This document shows positions 45,680-55,497 of a stretch of DNA of 64,000 bases, in pieces. Made by a program: the position numbers and the translations under genes. Below the pieces are notes generated by a model. It was not told where the DNA came from and ran no database searches. It worked only from the letters and a program-made list of their open reading frames with translations. Where the stretch lies: positions 1-64,000 of the forward strand of contig CALAOR010000064.1 of NCBI GenBank assembly GCA_937889595.1, given 5' to 3'. The DNA is from an uncultured bacterium (GTDB lineage Bacteria; Oederibacteriota; PGYV01; Palsa-1178). Position 1 is the first letter of the stretch. Each line of letters begins with the position of its first letter.

Positions 45680-47386
45680 CTACTTTTCCGTCGAAAACAT
45701 CACCTGCCCCCACTGCGAGGGGTTTTTGTAGTAATCTTCATTGCCTGTCCATCTGACCTGCAGGTTTCTTCCGGATTTATCGTCGGCATTGTCTATGGCA
45801 GCGTCAAAAGAGATGATCTTGTTCTTTATTCTGCAGAAACAGCCTGTGTTAAAATTGGACCAGGGAATGAAGGCTTCTATGGTATAGCCGCCTTTTTTTT
45901 CGTTATAGAAAATAATCGGGTTTATCAGCGGGGCTTTTTTTGTGAAATTCCATGTTTCAGTGTCCTTGGCGGCTTTTATGCCTATCTGGAAATCATAATT
46001 ATCATAGGATGTGCGCGCCGGGTCGGCGTCCGGATTTGTGCATAGCGCCAGTTCAAGCGCGTCGCCGTCCCATATGTCCGCGCCTTTTTTCAGGTTTATG
46101 CCCGGAGTTTTGTCGCTGATATCTGCGAAAATATAGATGTTGGTTGAATCGTATCCCATATAGAGTTTTCCTGAAACACCTTTGGAATTTTGCCCGATCA
46201 GGATGGGTTCTGTTTTTATTTTTTCGTTAAATACGCCGTCGATCACAGCGTCCTGAACCGTCTTGACCAGCATAAACGGTTTTTTGTTGTCACGGATACT
46301 TTTTTTGGGGCCTGTGGCTTTGTCAACGGGGTCTTTTATGGCCGCACTTAAAGTGATGGTGTTCTTAGCCGCGCTTTCAAGGCCTTTTTGCGATACAAGG
46401 AAAAATTTTGAGGAGAGGGTTTTCCGGAACGATCCTAAAACTTCAGGGGATGAGTCCACCCTCCAGTCAGCCTCCTTATTTAAGTCAAACCAAACCACGG
46501 ATCTTATGCGAGGGAACTCTTTCAACTCGGTTTCAAGCTGCCCGGTCCACTCGGATTTGTCCCCGCCCTTGTCCGCACATGCAAATTCCGCAAGCATGAA
46601 AGGTTTTCCGGTTATAGCCGAAGAGAGTTTTTCATACATGCCGCCGAATATTTCGCTTAAAGACACCCATTTGCTCCAGCTCTGTGTGCTTCCGAAATTG
46701 TAGCCGTCCATGCCTATCCAGTCCACGTACGCATCCCCGGGATAAGCCAAAAGCGGGTCGTTCCACGCGCTGTCCGGAACAGAAGAGCAGTTCGGCGCCC
46801 AGATCCACTGCACGTTATCAGCGCCTGCGGCTGTAAATATATCATGTATGTGGATGTATGCTTTTTTATATTTTTCAGGGTCATTATTGTTCTTTGAAAC
46901 GGCCCATGGATACCAGTTGCCGTTGAATTCGTGGCCGACCCGCAGGAAAAGGGCGCTGCCATATGCTTTTGCGCCTTTGGCAAAAGTGTTTATATAAGTG
47001 TCAAACTGGCCGGCGATTATTTTATCCAGATTTATCGCTTCCTTGTCGCTCCAAAGCCACGGCTCCCATGTGATGTGGGGTATATAACCTGATTTATACA
47101 GCACGGTGCAGTGCGCAACGGGAAAATCAGAGTTCCAGTCAAGGAACCACATTATCTGTGACATCTTTTTTCCCGTATTATCCTCAAACTGTTTTATTGA
47201 TAAAGGCAAGGGTTCGCCGCCCAGGAAAGCGCCCCAGTAAACCCCGGTATTTGACGCCGTTAAGCCGGCTTTCTTGGCGGAAGGCTGTTTGAAAATTACA
47301 TTAACTTTTGCAGTTGAGGTGTTGGAACCCTCCGCAAAAATCAGGAAGGGGAAGAGAAGTAATAGGACCAGAACAGGACGTTTCAT
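45680..47386 (-). CDS. Exported GH26-like glycoside hydrolase with C-terminal CBM9-like domain
   Basis: Signal peptide; LFLRVGHEFNGNWYPWAV, WIWAPNCSS, MLAEFACADKGG; C-terminal ISDKTPGINLKKGADIWDGDALELALCTNPD. Confidence 0.85.
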   Translation of the reverse strand: MKRPVLVLLLLFPFLIFAEGSNTSTAKVNVIFKQPSAKKAGLTASNTGVYWGAFLGGEPLPLSIKQFEDNTGKKMSQIMWFLDWNSDFPVAHCTVLYKSGYIPHITWEPWLWSDKEAINLDKIIAGQFDTYINTFAKGAKAYGSALFLRVGHEFNGNWYPWAVSKNNNDPEKYKKAYIHIHDIFTAAGADNVQWIWAPNCSSVPDSAWNDPLLAYPGDAYVDWIGMDGYNFGSTQSWSKWVSLSEIFGGMYEKLSSAITGKPFMLAEFACADKGGDKSEWTGQLETELKEFPRIRSVVWFDLNKEADWRVDSSPEVLGSFRKTLSSKFFLVSQKGLESAAKNTITLSAAIKDPVDKATGPKKSIRDNKKPFMLVKTVQDAVIDGVFNEKIKTEPILIGQNSKGVSGKLYMGYDSTNIYIFADISDKTPGINLKKGADIWDGDALELALCTNPDADPARTSYDNYDFQIGIKAAKDTETWNFTKKAPLINPIIFYNEKKGGYTIEAFIPWSNFNTGCFCRIKNKIISFDAAIDNADDKSGRNLQVRWTGNEDYYKNPSQWGQVMFSTEK

Positions 47387-47643
47387 AATTATAGGCCTCC
47401 AATAATGAAGTTTAACAGATAAAGATTAACATTATATTTAACTGCTGTAAATTGAAAATATTGGTATGTATTATAGAAGGACTTAAGCCGCTTTAGACTT
47501 CGTAGAGAGGGGGCTTGCCCCCTCTAAACAGGGACGGGGGAAAAACAGTCGAGCCGTTTGAATGTCTATTGCTGCGGGCTGGGTCATATCGCTTCGTTCA
47601 TGACCCGCGCCCTTGCAATATTATAAGTGGAGCGAAGGGCATG

Positions 47644-47671
47644 AGAGAGTAGATAGTTGAGAGTAGATTTA
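47644..47671. repeat. Heptamer-period repeat (AGATAGT type) upstream of tRNA
   Basis: AGATAGT-TGAGAGT-AGATTTA preceded by GAGAGAGT. Confidence 0.65.
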
Positions 47672-47707
47672 GCAAGCTTGGAAGGTTATTATATTAAAAC
47701 CAAAAAT

Positions 47708-47732
47708 GGATTTCCGGATTACCCGGAAATCC
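47708..47732. promoter_or_regulatory. Perfect palindrome upstream of the tRNA promoter
   Basis: ggatttccgg-attac-ccggaaatcc, 10-bp arms. Confidence 0.6.
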
Positions 47733-47744
47733 AAAATAATAAAC

Positions 47745-47773
47745 TTGCAATACAACCGCTATTTTGTTATAAG
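47745..47773 (+). promoter_or_regulatory. Promoter candidate for tRNA-Met
   Basis: TTGCAA, 17-nt spacer, TATAAG (47768-47773), about 19 nt before the tRNA. Confidence 0.65.
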
Positions 47774-47791
47774 ATTATGGTTCGTTGATGT

Positions 47792-47868
47792 GGCGGTGTA
47801 GCTCAGCTGGTTAGAGCACTCGGTTCATACCCGAGTTGTCGGGGGTTCGAATCCCTCCGCCGCTACCA
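47792..47868 (+). tRNA. tRNA-Met (CAT), elongator type, with encoded CCA
   Basis: GGCGGTG/CGCCGCT acceptor, CTCGG-TTCATAC-CCGAG anticodon arm, GGGGG-TTCGAAT-CCCTC T arm; closely resembles bacterial elongator tRNA-Met as recalled. Confidence 0.93.
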
Positions 47869-47892
47869 GATTTTCGCTTATGCGAAATATGG

Positions 47893-47927
47893 AGATAGTA
47901 GATAGGTGAGAGTAGATAGTAGATAGG
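47893..47927. repeat. Five-unit heptamer tandem repeat
   Basis: AGATAGT-AGATAGG-TGAGAGT-AGATAGT-AGATAGG. Confidence 0.88.
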
Positions 47928-47973
47928 GCAAAGGCGGTCAACATTCTACACTCGGCATCAAACAAAACATCCG

Positions 47974-49425
47974 ATGAGCAATTTCTTTTCGGGGAATGGG
48001 AATAAATACATGGACTTGCCCGGGTATTTTTCAAAAAACATCCACAAATACGTTTCCCGCGGGGATTCTATAGTTATTGCCCTGTCCGGCGGGCCTGATT
48101 CTGTGGCGCTTTTACACCTGCTTTATTCCATCAGGGACGAATATAAGCTTAAATTATACGCGGCCCATTTTAATCACATGCTCAGAGGACGGGCGAGTTT
48201 TAATGACGCTGTTTTTGCGGAAAAACTATGCGTGTCAAAATCCATTCCTTTTTTCCTCGGGAAAAAGGATATCAGGAAGATATCGTCGGAAAGAAAAGGC
48301 GGAGTGGAAAAAACAGCCAGGATTGAGCGCTATAAATTCCTTATGAAATGCGCGGCAAAAGTGAATGCTGGGAAAATCGCGGCAGGGCATAATCTGGACG
48401 ATAACGCGGAGACGGTACTGATGAAGCTCATATCAGGCGCGGGAAGCGAAGGATTATCGGGCATAGCGGATAAGAGGGTGATATATCCCGGAGAATTCAA
48501 TTTCAGCATGCCGCATGCGCAGCGGAGTTCTTTTACGCTTATCAGGCCTTTAAGCGGCGCGCATAAAAATGAAATACTTGGGTTTCTTAAGGCCCGGCGG
48601 ATTAAATACGCGGTTGATAAAACAAATGGGAAAAATGTATATACAAGAAACAGGTTGCGCAACCGGCTCATCCCTATGATCGCCAAAGAATTTAATCCAC
48701 GCGTCAAGGATGCGCTGGCGTCGGCCGGCAATATTTTATCCGCGGAAAATGATTACATGGATAAAGCCGCCCTTTCAGCACGCGCCGCCGTGATCATACA
48801 CGGCAAAAACGGCGCGCAAATGGACCTGAAAAAATTATTTAAATACCATGAGGCATTGCGGAGACGGGTTGTGCGGCAGGTTTTAAAGGACGTATTCAAA
48901 AGTCCAAGAAAAGTTGATTTTGACGCGGTAGAGTCGGTTTTGGAGTGCGCCGCGGGTCATAAGCCTTTGCAGCTGCCGGAAGGATTCTTTTGCTCGGTAA
49001 AAAACAACATACTGGCAATATCCCGTAAAATCCCGAATACACCTTACAAACCTGTGATAATTGGGTCCTGCAAAAGTCCTGATGCTGTCTTTAACGGCTT
49101 TAAGTTCTCATTTAAAACAACGAAGAATATTGACGGGATGGATTTCAGCGGCAGGGATACAGCTTTTATCGATCTTGATTCTGTCAGGTTTCCCCTGGCT
49201 ATCAGATTAAGAAAACCAGGGGACAAATTCATACCGTACGGGATGGACGGGGAAGTCAGGATGAAAAAATTTTTCAATACATGCGGGCTTGAACCCGGCA
49301 GTCCCGTTATAAGCGACACGGAAAAGATCATATGGGCCGCCGGCGGCCGTATAGACAACAGGGTCAGGGTCAAACATTCTACAAGGTGTGTTCTAATTAT
49401 TGAAAAAAGCAGGGCCGGGCAGTAA
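47974..49425 (+). CDS. tilS: tRNA(Ile)-lysidine synthase
   Basis: IVIALSGGPDSVALLHLL, YAAHFNHMLRG, AAGHNLDDNAETVLMKLISGAGSEGLSGI; start could be 47974 or 48010. Confidence 0.94.
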   Translation: MSNFFSGNGNKYMDLPGYFSKNIHKYVSRGDSIVIALSGGPDSVALLHLLYSIRDEYKLKLYAAHFNHMLRGRASFNDAVFAEKLCVSKSIPFFLGKKDIRKISSERKGGVEKTARIERYKFLMKCAAKVNAGKIAAGHNLDDNAETVLMKLISGAGSEGLSGIADKRVIYPGEFNFSMPHAQRSSFTLIRPLSGAHKNEILGFLKARRIKYAVDKTNGKNVYTRNRLRNRLIPMIAKEFNPRVKDALASAGNILSAENDYMDKAALSARAAVIIHGKNGAQMDLKKLFKYHEALRRRVVRQVLKDVFKSPRKVDFDAVESVLECAAGHKPLQLPEGFFCSVKNNILAISRKIPNTPYKPVIIGSCKSPDAVFNGFKFSFKTTKNIDGMDFSGRDTAFIDLDSVRFPLAIRLRKPGDKFIPYGMDGEVRMKKFFNTCGLEPGSPVISDTEKIIWAAGGRIDNRVRVKHSTRCVLIIEKSRAGQ

Positions 49426-49483
49426 TATTGACTTATTTCCGTTCAAATAAATCCAAAGTGTATATACAGTGGGTTATTCGTTG

Positions 49484-49512
49484 TTGACATAAGCTTTCTG
49501 AATTTATATAAT
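49484..49512 (+). promoter_or_regulatory. Near-consensus sigma70 promoter overlapping the first ATG of the KAS II ORF
   Basis: TTGACA (49484-49489), 17-nt spacer, TATAAT (49507-49512). Confidence 0.7.
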
Positions 49513-50782
49513 GAATCACAGAAATGCGAGGTGTCCCATTAGATACACTGAACGCCGTGTAGTTATCACCGGGTTAGGTATTATCGCTCCGAACGGCAAT
49601 TCCAAGGTCGAGTTCTGGAATTCCCTGCTTAACGGAATTTCAGGCATAGGCCATATAAAATCTTTCGATACATCCGAATACACAACCAAAATTGCCGGTG
49701 AAGTGAAAAACTTCGACCCTTTGAAGTATTTTGACGCCACTGAAGCCAGGCGTATGCCGAGATTCACCCAGTTTGCAATAGCTGCTGCAAAAGAGGCTAT
49801 TGCAGACTCCGGATTGATAATCAACCATGATAATTCGCATGATACGGGCATAGTAATAGGAGTAAGCATCAATGCACTGGAGATCATAGAGGAACAGATG
49901 AAAGTATTGTATGAAAAAGGGCCGACAAAAATCAGCCCTTACACCGTAACCGGAGCGCTCCCCAACGCCGCAGCTGGTTTCATGTCCATCGCCCTTGGGA
50001 TTAAAGGCCGGTCTGCCACAATATCCACGGGCTGTTCTTCGACCTTAAATGCGCTGGGACACGCTTTTGAGCTTATTAAATTCGGCAAAGTTGAAAGGAT
50101 ACTGTGCGGCGGGGCCGATGCCCCCATCACTCCTTCCATCATGGGGGCTTTCTGCGCGTCGCGCTCGCTTTCAAAACGCAATGAGGACCCGTGCGGCGCC
50201 AGCAGGCCATTTGACATGAACCGCGACGGTTATATAATAAGCGAAGGCTCGGCCATGTTCATGATGGAAAATCTTGAATCAGCCTTAAAGCGCAACGCAA
50301 AAATTTACGCGGAGATAACGGGTTTCGGGAATACTTCCGAGGCGCTTTCCATGTATAAGATGGACGACACAGGCAACGAAGCCGCGCGCGCAATGAATAT
50401 GGCGATAAGCGACGCCGGGATAAATTCCAATGAGGTTGATTACATAAGCGCCCACGGGAGCTCGTCGTTGGTATCCGATGTCAGGGAGACCAGGGCCATT
50501 AAAATGTTATTTGGCGGGCATTCTGAAAAAGTAAAAATATCATCCGTGAAATCCATGGTCGGTCATCCGCTGGGATTGTCCGGAGGGTTCCAGACTGCGG
50601 CAACTATCCTTGCCGGGAACAGCGGATATATACCGCCGACAATAAATTATAGAAACGCGGATCCGCTGTGTGACCTTGATTATGTCCCGAATGAATCAAT
50701 AAGGAAAAAAATAAATACGGCCGTTGTCAATTCCTTCGGGCTCGGCGGGAATAATTCAAGTCTGGTGCTGAAGGTTTACTGA
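49511..50782 (+). CDS. fabF: Beta-ketoacyl-ACP synthase II-like protein (true start uncertain)
   Basis: RRVVITGLGIIAPNG, STGCSSTLNALGHAFELIKFG, ISAHGSSS, SSVKSMVGHPLGLSGG, NSFGLGGNNSSLVL. Confidence 0.9.
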   Translation: MNHRNARCPIRYTERRVVITGLGIIAPNGNSKVEFWNSLLNGISGIGHIKSFDTSEYTTKIAGEVKNFDPLKYFDATEARRMPRFTQFAIAAAKEAIADSGLIINHDNSHDTGIVIGVSINALEIIEEQMKVLYEKGPTKISPYTVTGALPNAAAGFMSIALGIKGRSATISTGCSSTLNALGHAFELIKFGKVERILCGGADAPITPSIMGAFCASRSLSKRNEDPCGASRPFDMNRDGYIISEGSAMFMMENLESALKRNAKIYAEITGFGNTSEALSMYKMDDTGNEAARAMNMAISDAGINSNEVDYISAHGSSSLVSDVRETRAIKMLFGGHSEKVKISSVKSMVGHPLGLSGGFQTAATILAGNSGYIPPTINYRNADPLCDLDYVPNESIRKKINTAVVNSFGLGGNNSSLVLKVY

Positions 50783-50783
50783 T

Positions 50784-50818
50784 TTGAAGTTCGAAGGTTA
50801 AAAGGTTCGAAGATTCAA
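50784..50818. repeat. Degenerate 7-8-bp period repeat (TTCGAAGG type)
   Basis: ttgaagttcgaaggttaaaaggttcgaagattcaa directly after the fabF-like stop codon. Confidence 0.55.
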
Positions 50819-50823
50819 AAAAA

Positions 50824-51579
50824 TTGGAGATTGCCGTGGCTCAGCTTAAGGGAAGTTTTACCGAAAAGATATTATGGGATTTTTACGCTTCTGCTTACGA
50901 CGACCTAGCGCGATATTACGCCCCTTACAGGGAAGTCATGGACGAAGCTGAAAAAGCATTAACGTCCGGCAAAAAAAAATACAGTACAATCCTCGACGCC
51001 GGCTGCGGCACAGGGGAGCTTGCCATAAGGCTTTTAAACCACGGCAAAAAACTCACATGTATGGATGTCTCCGACTCCATGCTCGCGTTATTCAGAAAAA
51101 AGCTGGAACGGATGCCTGAAAAAAAAATCAACTGCGTTGTTTATAAAGGCGACCTCAATGACAAACTGGGCCATAAAGATAAAAGTTTCGACGCCGTATC
51201 AAGCATACACGCATTGTTCATGCTTGACGACAAGTTCAAGGCCTTAAATGAACTCAACAGGGTTTTAAAACCCGGTGGCAGGATGGTGATAGCCCACGTA
51301 AAACCCGTCTCAATTCCGCGCCTGTTGAAGCTTGAATACGCTGAAAACGGTTTTTTTGCGGCAGTATTGGTTTTTTTCCGGCTTTTTAAGGTCGGGTTTA
51401 TAAATATAATCGTGTCCGGAAGGCATAAAAAAGTCTATGGAATTACGCCGGCTGATGATATAATAAACCACATGAAAAGAAAAGGTTACAGCCTGTCGGC
51501 TAAAAAAGTGCTGTACCGCGGTTTTGATGATTTCATGGTTTTTGACAAAAAGGCGGAAAATGGATCACGCAAGCGTTGA
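50824..51579 (+). CDS. Class I SAM-dependent methyltransferase
   Basis: TTG start; ILDAGCGTGELAIRLL, LNRVLKPGGRMVIAH. Confidence 0.9.
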   Translation: MEIAVAQLKGSFTEKILWDFYASAYDDLARYYAPYREVMDEAEKALTSGKKKYSTILDAGCGTGELAIRLLNHGKKLTCMDVSDSMLALFRKKLERMPEKKINCVVYKGDLNDKLGHKDKSFDAVSSIHALFMLDDKFKALNELNRVLKPGGRMVIAHVKPVSIPRLLKLEYAENGFFAAVLVFFRLFKVGFINIIVSGRHKKVYGITPADDIINHMKRKGYSLSAKKVLYRGFDDFMVFDKKAENGSRKR

Positions 51580-53659
51580 TTTCTACCAGTTTCAGACGAT
51601 AGTATCCTTCACGGGTATTTTCATATTCGGCGCCATAACTTTTTTAAAATCCCCGGGCAACAGGCTTAATATCGCGGCAGCGGCTTTTTTTATATGCGTT
51701 TCCCTGTGGCAGCTTGACCTTTTTATAATAAGGGGGGCCCAGTCGCTTGAAGCCGCCAACCTGTCGTCCAGGATATTCAGGCCCGCCCTGATATTTGTGC
51801 CTGTTACACTGCTGTCTTTTGCGATACTCCTCACCAAAAGCAGGGGAAAAATACTGTTGCTTGAAAAAATCATGTATTTAACAGGCGTTTTGGGCACAGT
51901 GATGTGTTTTACCGGGATAGGCTTTAAACCCATGGTTTATAAACATGGCATCGGTTATACCGCACAGGCCGACCTGATATATATCCTGATCATAATTACT
52001 ATCGCAAGTTCGCTCTGCGGGGTGTTTTTTGCGCTGCTGAGAAAGTATTTTTCAAAGGATATATTGTCCCAGGAAAAAAAGCAGCTGCAGTACCTCATGC
52101 TCGGGGTAACCGCGGGGTTCGTCGGCGCAGTTATTAACCTGTTGAATATTTTCGGCCTGAAGATATTTCCCATAGCCGGATTTCTTATATTGGTATTTTT
52201 CGCGCTTATCGCATACTCGGTGCTGACCTACGACCTCATGAATATAAAGGAATTATTCCAGAAAACACTGATGTACATTTTAACCGCCGCGATCATAGTT
52301 GTGATATATTCCATATTGAACCAGATGGTCTTTGAACACATAGGCAATAACTGGTATAAGACAGTTCTGTTTTCCATATGTACGCTTTTTATAGTCCTTG
52401 GTTTTGAGCCGACGCTTAAGATACTCGACAGGATAACCAGAAAGGCGTTTTTCATATCCAATTATGACTTTCAGGTGCTCCTGCAGCATGTGCTTTTCAG
52501 GATAAGGTTCCTGAAGGATTTTGAGGAAATTTTTGCGGTAGCTTCCGCAAATGTCGTAAATATATTAAAGCTCAAAAACTCGATGTTTTTTTTCTGGGAC
52601 ACGTGCAGGGAATGTTTCGTGCTGTACGCGGCGCGCAAGGATGAAGAGGTGTGCCTGTCAGTCAGGCATCCGCTTTTCGCGTATTTAAGCCTAAAGAAGG
52701 AACTGATCTACTACAAGAAACTCAAGGACGACATGGCATATGACATGACATTAAGCAAGAACTACAGGGAACTTGATGTGCTTGAAATGACGCAACTGCT
52801 CAAAAAGTATGACGCTGAGATCTGCGTGCCTGTTTTGATGAACGGGGAAGTGAAAGGCATATGGATAATCGGCGAAAAAACAAGCAAGGCTATATTTACG
52901 CGCGAGGAAATAAACTGGATCAAGAACATAGCCGCGCAGATCTCCATCATAATCGAGAACATAACCCTTTACAGCCAGCTGTTAAAATCCGAAAGGTTTG
53001 CCATGCTCGGCAAAATGTCGGCCGCTGTCGCGCATGAAATAAGGAACCCGCTGACAGGACTTAATGGTTTTGTCCAGATGATAAACGCGGACAGGGGCAA
53101 CAGTGAGGCATTGAACAAGTTCCTGAAAATAGCCCCCGGTGAGTTCAAAAGGCTGGGAAAACTTACCGACAACCTTCTGGCCTTGAGCCGGACCACGGCG
53201 CTCAGGCAGGAAGAAAAAGACCTGACGAAGATCATTGATGAAACCCTTGAGCTGACTTCACACCTTCTGCGGGACAGGAACATAAGCATTGTTGTAAATT
53301 ATCTGCCTGTGCCAAAGGTGAGCGTGGAAACAGAACAGATAAAACAGCTTGTATTGAATATTATAATCAACGCTTCCCAAGCCATGGAAAAAGGCGGTTC
53401 CCTGGATATAACGGTAAATGAGGGGGAAATATCGGACAAAAATTATGTTATAGCGGCGTTTTCCGATTCAGGGCCGGGCATTAACGAAGGGATTTTAGGC
53501 AGGATATTTGAGCCGTTTTTCACGACAAAGGCCGAAGGGACGGGGCTTGGGCTTGCTATTTCCAGGAACATCATGGAGGCCCACGGCGGCCTGATAAGCG
53601 CGGAAAATAATATGGTAAGGGGATGTACGGTCAGGCTGTTTTTTCCCGTAAGCGAATAA
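51560..53659 (+). CDS. Membrane sensor histidine kinase (7TM-like N-terminus, GAF-like, HisKA, HATPase)
   Basis: MSAAVAHEIRNPLTGLNGFVQMI, LVLNIIINASQAME, DSGPGINEGILGRIFEPFFTTKAEGTGLGLAIS. Confidence 0.93.
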   Translation: MDHASVDFYQFQTIVSFTGIFIFGAITFLKSPGNRLNIAAAAFFICVSLWQLDLFIIRGAQSLEAANLSSRIFRPALIFVPVTLLSFAILLTKSRGKILLLEKIMYLTGVLGTVMCFTGIGFKPMVYKHGIGYTAQADLIYILIIITIASSLCGVFFALLRKYFSKDILSQEKKQLQYLMLGVTAGFVGAVINLLNIFGLKIFPIAGFLILVFFALIAYSVLTYDLMNIKELFQKTLMYILTAAIIVVIYSILNQMVFEHIGNNWYKTVLFSICTLFIVLGFEPTLKILDRITRKAFFISNYDFQVLLQHVLFRIRFLKDFEEIFAVASANVVNILKLKNSMFFFWDTCRECFVLYAARKDEEVCLSVRHPLFAYLSLKKELIYYKKLKDDMAYDMTLSKNYRELDVLEMTQLLKKYDAEICVPVLMNGEVKGIWIIGEKTSKAIFTREEINWIKNIAAQISIIIENITLYSQLLKSERFAMLGKMSAAVAHEIRNPLTGLNGFVQMINADRGNSEALNKFLKIAPGEFKRLGKLTDNLLALSRTTALRQEEKDLTKIIDETLELTSHLLRDRNISIVVNYLPVPKVSVETEQIKQLVLNIIINASQAMEKGGSLDITVNEGEISDKNYVIAAFSDSGPGINEGILGRIFEPFFTTKAEGTGLGLAISRNIMEAHGGLISAENNMVRGCTVRLFFPVSE

Positions 53660-53685
53660 AACCGGTTGTGTGTCTTAAAAGAACC

Positions 53686-53714
53686 TTGACTTAAATGCAA
53701 TAAAAGTGTATACA
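53686..53714 (+). promoter_or_regulatory. Promoter candidate for the small RHH-like gene
   Basis: TTGACT, 17-nt spacer, TATACA (53709-53714). Confidence 0.55.
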
Positions 53715-53749
53715 TATAAGTACCAAAATACTTAAAGGGGGCATCTGTT

Positions 53750-54001
53750 ATGCGCGAAAAAGGCAAAATGAAAAAAGTGAAAAAGATCCTGATCAGAGTC
53801 AATAAAGACGAGAAAAAACAGGCCGAGTTGCTTGCCCAAAAAGAAGGCAAGAACACTTCCGAGTTTTTCAGGAGCCTGCTCCGCGAGCATAGCGACAAGA
53901 AAATGCTCGAAGTACACCTGAATATTGTGGACAAGTACGAAAATGTGCTTGGCAAATACAGGGACCTCCTTACCAGGTTTGAAAAGAACAAGGACAACTG
54001 A
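53750..54001 (+). CDS. Small ribbon-helix-helix-like protein with C-terminal coiled coil
   Basis: ILIRVNKDEKKQAELLAQKEGKNTSEFFRSLLREH; AAAGGGGG-like RBS. Confidence 0.6.
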   Translation: MREKGKMKKVKKILIRVNKDEKKQAELLAQKEGKNTSEFFRSLLREHSDKKMLEVHLNIVDKYENVLGKYRDLLTRFEKNKDN

Positions 54002-54081
54002 CGGCCCACGGCAGTTGACTTACGCACACATTGCTAATTGCGCGCCGCTGATCTTAAGCATAAAACTTAATTGGAGCGTTG

Positions 54082-55224
54082 ATGGAAAAACCTTCTGCAA
54101 TAGCCCAGAGAAAAATACTTATCGTTGACGACGAATATTCCATAAGGGAAGCTTTGCTTATGCTATTTTCGTCAAAAGGCTACAGCGTGCAAAAAGCGGA
54201 GGACGGGGTTGAGGCCTTAAAACTCCTCGACAGGGAGGATTTTGACCTGATTATATCCGATATCAGGATGAAAAACATGGACGGCGTCGCCCTTGTCAGG
54301 GAACTCAAGAACAAAAACAAGAAGATCCCGGTGATATTCATAACTGCGTATCCTGAAGTGGATAATGTCATAGAAGCCCTGCGGTGCGGCGTTGTTGAAT
54401 ATATAAAAAAGCCTTTTGACATGGAATATATCGCCGAGCGCGCGGCATGGGTCATTAATGAAAAAGCAAAAACAACCGAGGAAAAATACAATAAAAGGTT
54501 CAGGGAGGAAAAAGTCGGGTTTTTAAACCGGCTGTCCCATGAACTGAGGACGCCCCTGACCCCGGTCGCCGGATACCTGAAATTGCTTTTGAAGAAGGAA
54601 TTCGGGGAACTCTCCCCGATACAGATCCAGATACTGACCGACATGGCAAGGAACAGCGAGCGGCTCAAAATGACGGCTGATGACCTGCTGATGCTTTACG
54701 AACTTGAAAATAATGAAGGGCCGCTTTTGCTGAGAAAAGGCAGCATTTCAAAGATCATCAGCGACACCATGTCCAGCCTGGAAGCCGCGTCAAAAAGCAA
54801 AAGGCTTTCCGTGGAAGTCGAGGTATTTGATTCCATAGACTGCATACACTGCGATGATAAAAAAATAAAAAGGGTTTTCTACCATCTTGTGGAAAACGCC
54901 ATAAAATTCAGCCCGGAAGCCTCCATGGTGAAGATCATGGCAAGAAAATATGCGGACCAGGGAAATGATTTCATAAAATTCTCCATCGCGGACGCGGGTA
55001 AGGGGGTTTCAGGCAGGGACAACAGGGAACTCTTCCGGAGTTTTTACAATGTGAATCCTTCAGGCGACGATTATGAAGTGAACAGGCAGGTCAGGGGGCT
55101 GGGCATCGGCCTGACCCTTGCAAGGGCCATAGTTGAGGCGCATTGCGGCAGGATATGGGTGGAAGAAAATAGCAGCCCCGGGCCAAAAGAAACGGTTTTC
55201 AATTTTACACTGCCTGCGTTGTGA
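54082..55224 (+). CDS. Hybrid protein: N-terminal response regulator receiver + histidine kinase
   Basis: ILIVDDEYSIREALLMLF, DLIISDIRMKNMDGVAL; LNRLSHELRTPLTPVAGYL; LGIGLTLARAIVEAHCGRIWVE. Confidence 0.92.
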   Translation: MEKPSAIAQRKILIVDDEYSIREALLMLFSSKGYSVQKAEDGVEALKLLDREDFDLIISDIRMKNMDGVALVRELKNKNKKIPVIFITAYPEVDNVIEALRCGVVEYIKKPFDMEYIAERAAWVINEKAKTTEEKYNKRFREEKVGFLNRLSHELRTPLTPVAGYLKLLLKKEFGELSPIQIQILTDMARNSERLKMTADDLLMLYELENNEGPLLLRKGSISKIISDTMSSLEAASKSKRLSVEVEVFDSIDCIHCDDKKIKRVFYHLVENAIKFSPEASMVKIMARKYADQGNDFIKFSIADAGKGVSGRDNRELFRSFYNVNPSGDDYEVNRQVRGLGIGLTLARAIVEAHCGRIWVEENSSPGPKETVFNFTLPAL

Positions 55225-55319
55225 ATATTGAAGGCAATTTATGCACATGATTTCCAGGTTATCAGGATTAAAATTCTAAATCCATCAAATACAATTTGTT
55301 TGAATTGGCAGGTTATTAG

Positions 55320-55371
55320 ATACTTTCTATAAAGAATTTCATGGTTTTATAGGGTTTTCCGACAGTTTCTA
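55320..55371. repeat. Short dispersed element C copy 2
   Basis: ataaagaatttcatggttttatagggttttccgacagt (55329-55366) vs 3466-3503, 35/38 identical. Confidence 0.8.
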
Positions 55372-55497
55372 TATTATATGGCTGTTTGGCGGCAAAAACC
55401 TGCAAAAAATCTAAAAAACCACTTGATTTATTTGCCGATTTTTATTATTATATTAAGGTATATTAAATTGTCAACTATATCACAGGAGGTTTTTTTA

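Noticed and set aside
47825-48034. Minus-strand 69-aa ORF ending LVAAEGFEPPTTRV
   Set aside because: Well-known spurious translation antisense to a tRNA gene; the rest reads through the AGATAGT repeat.
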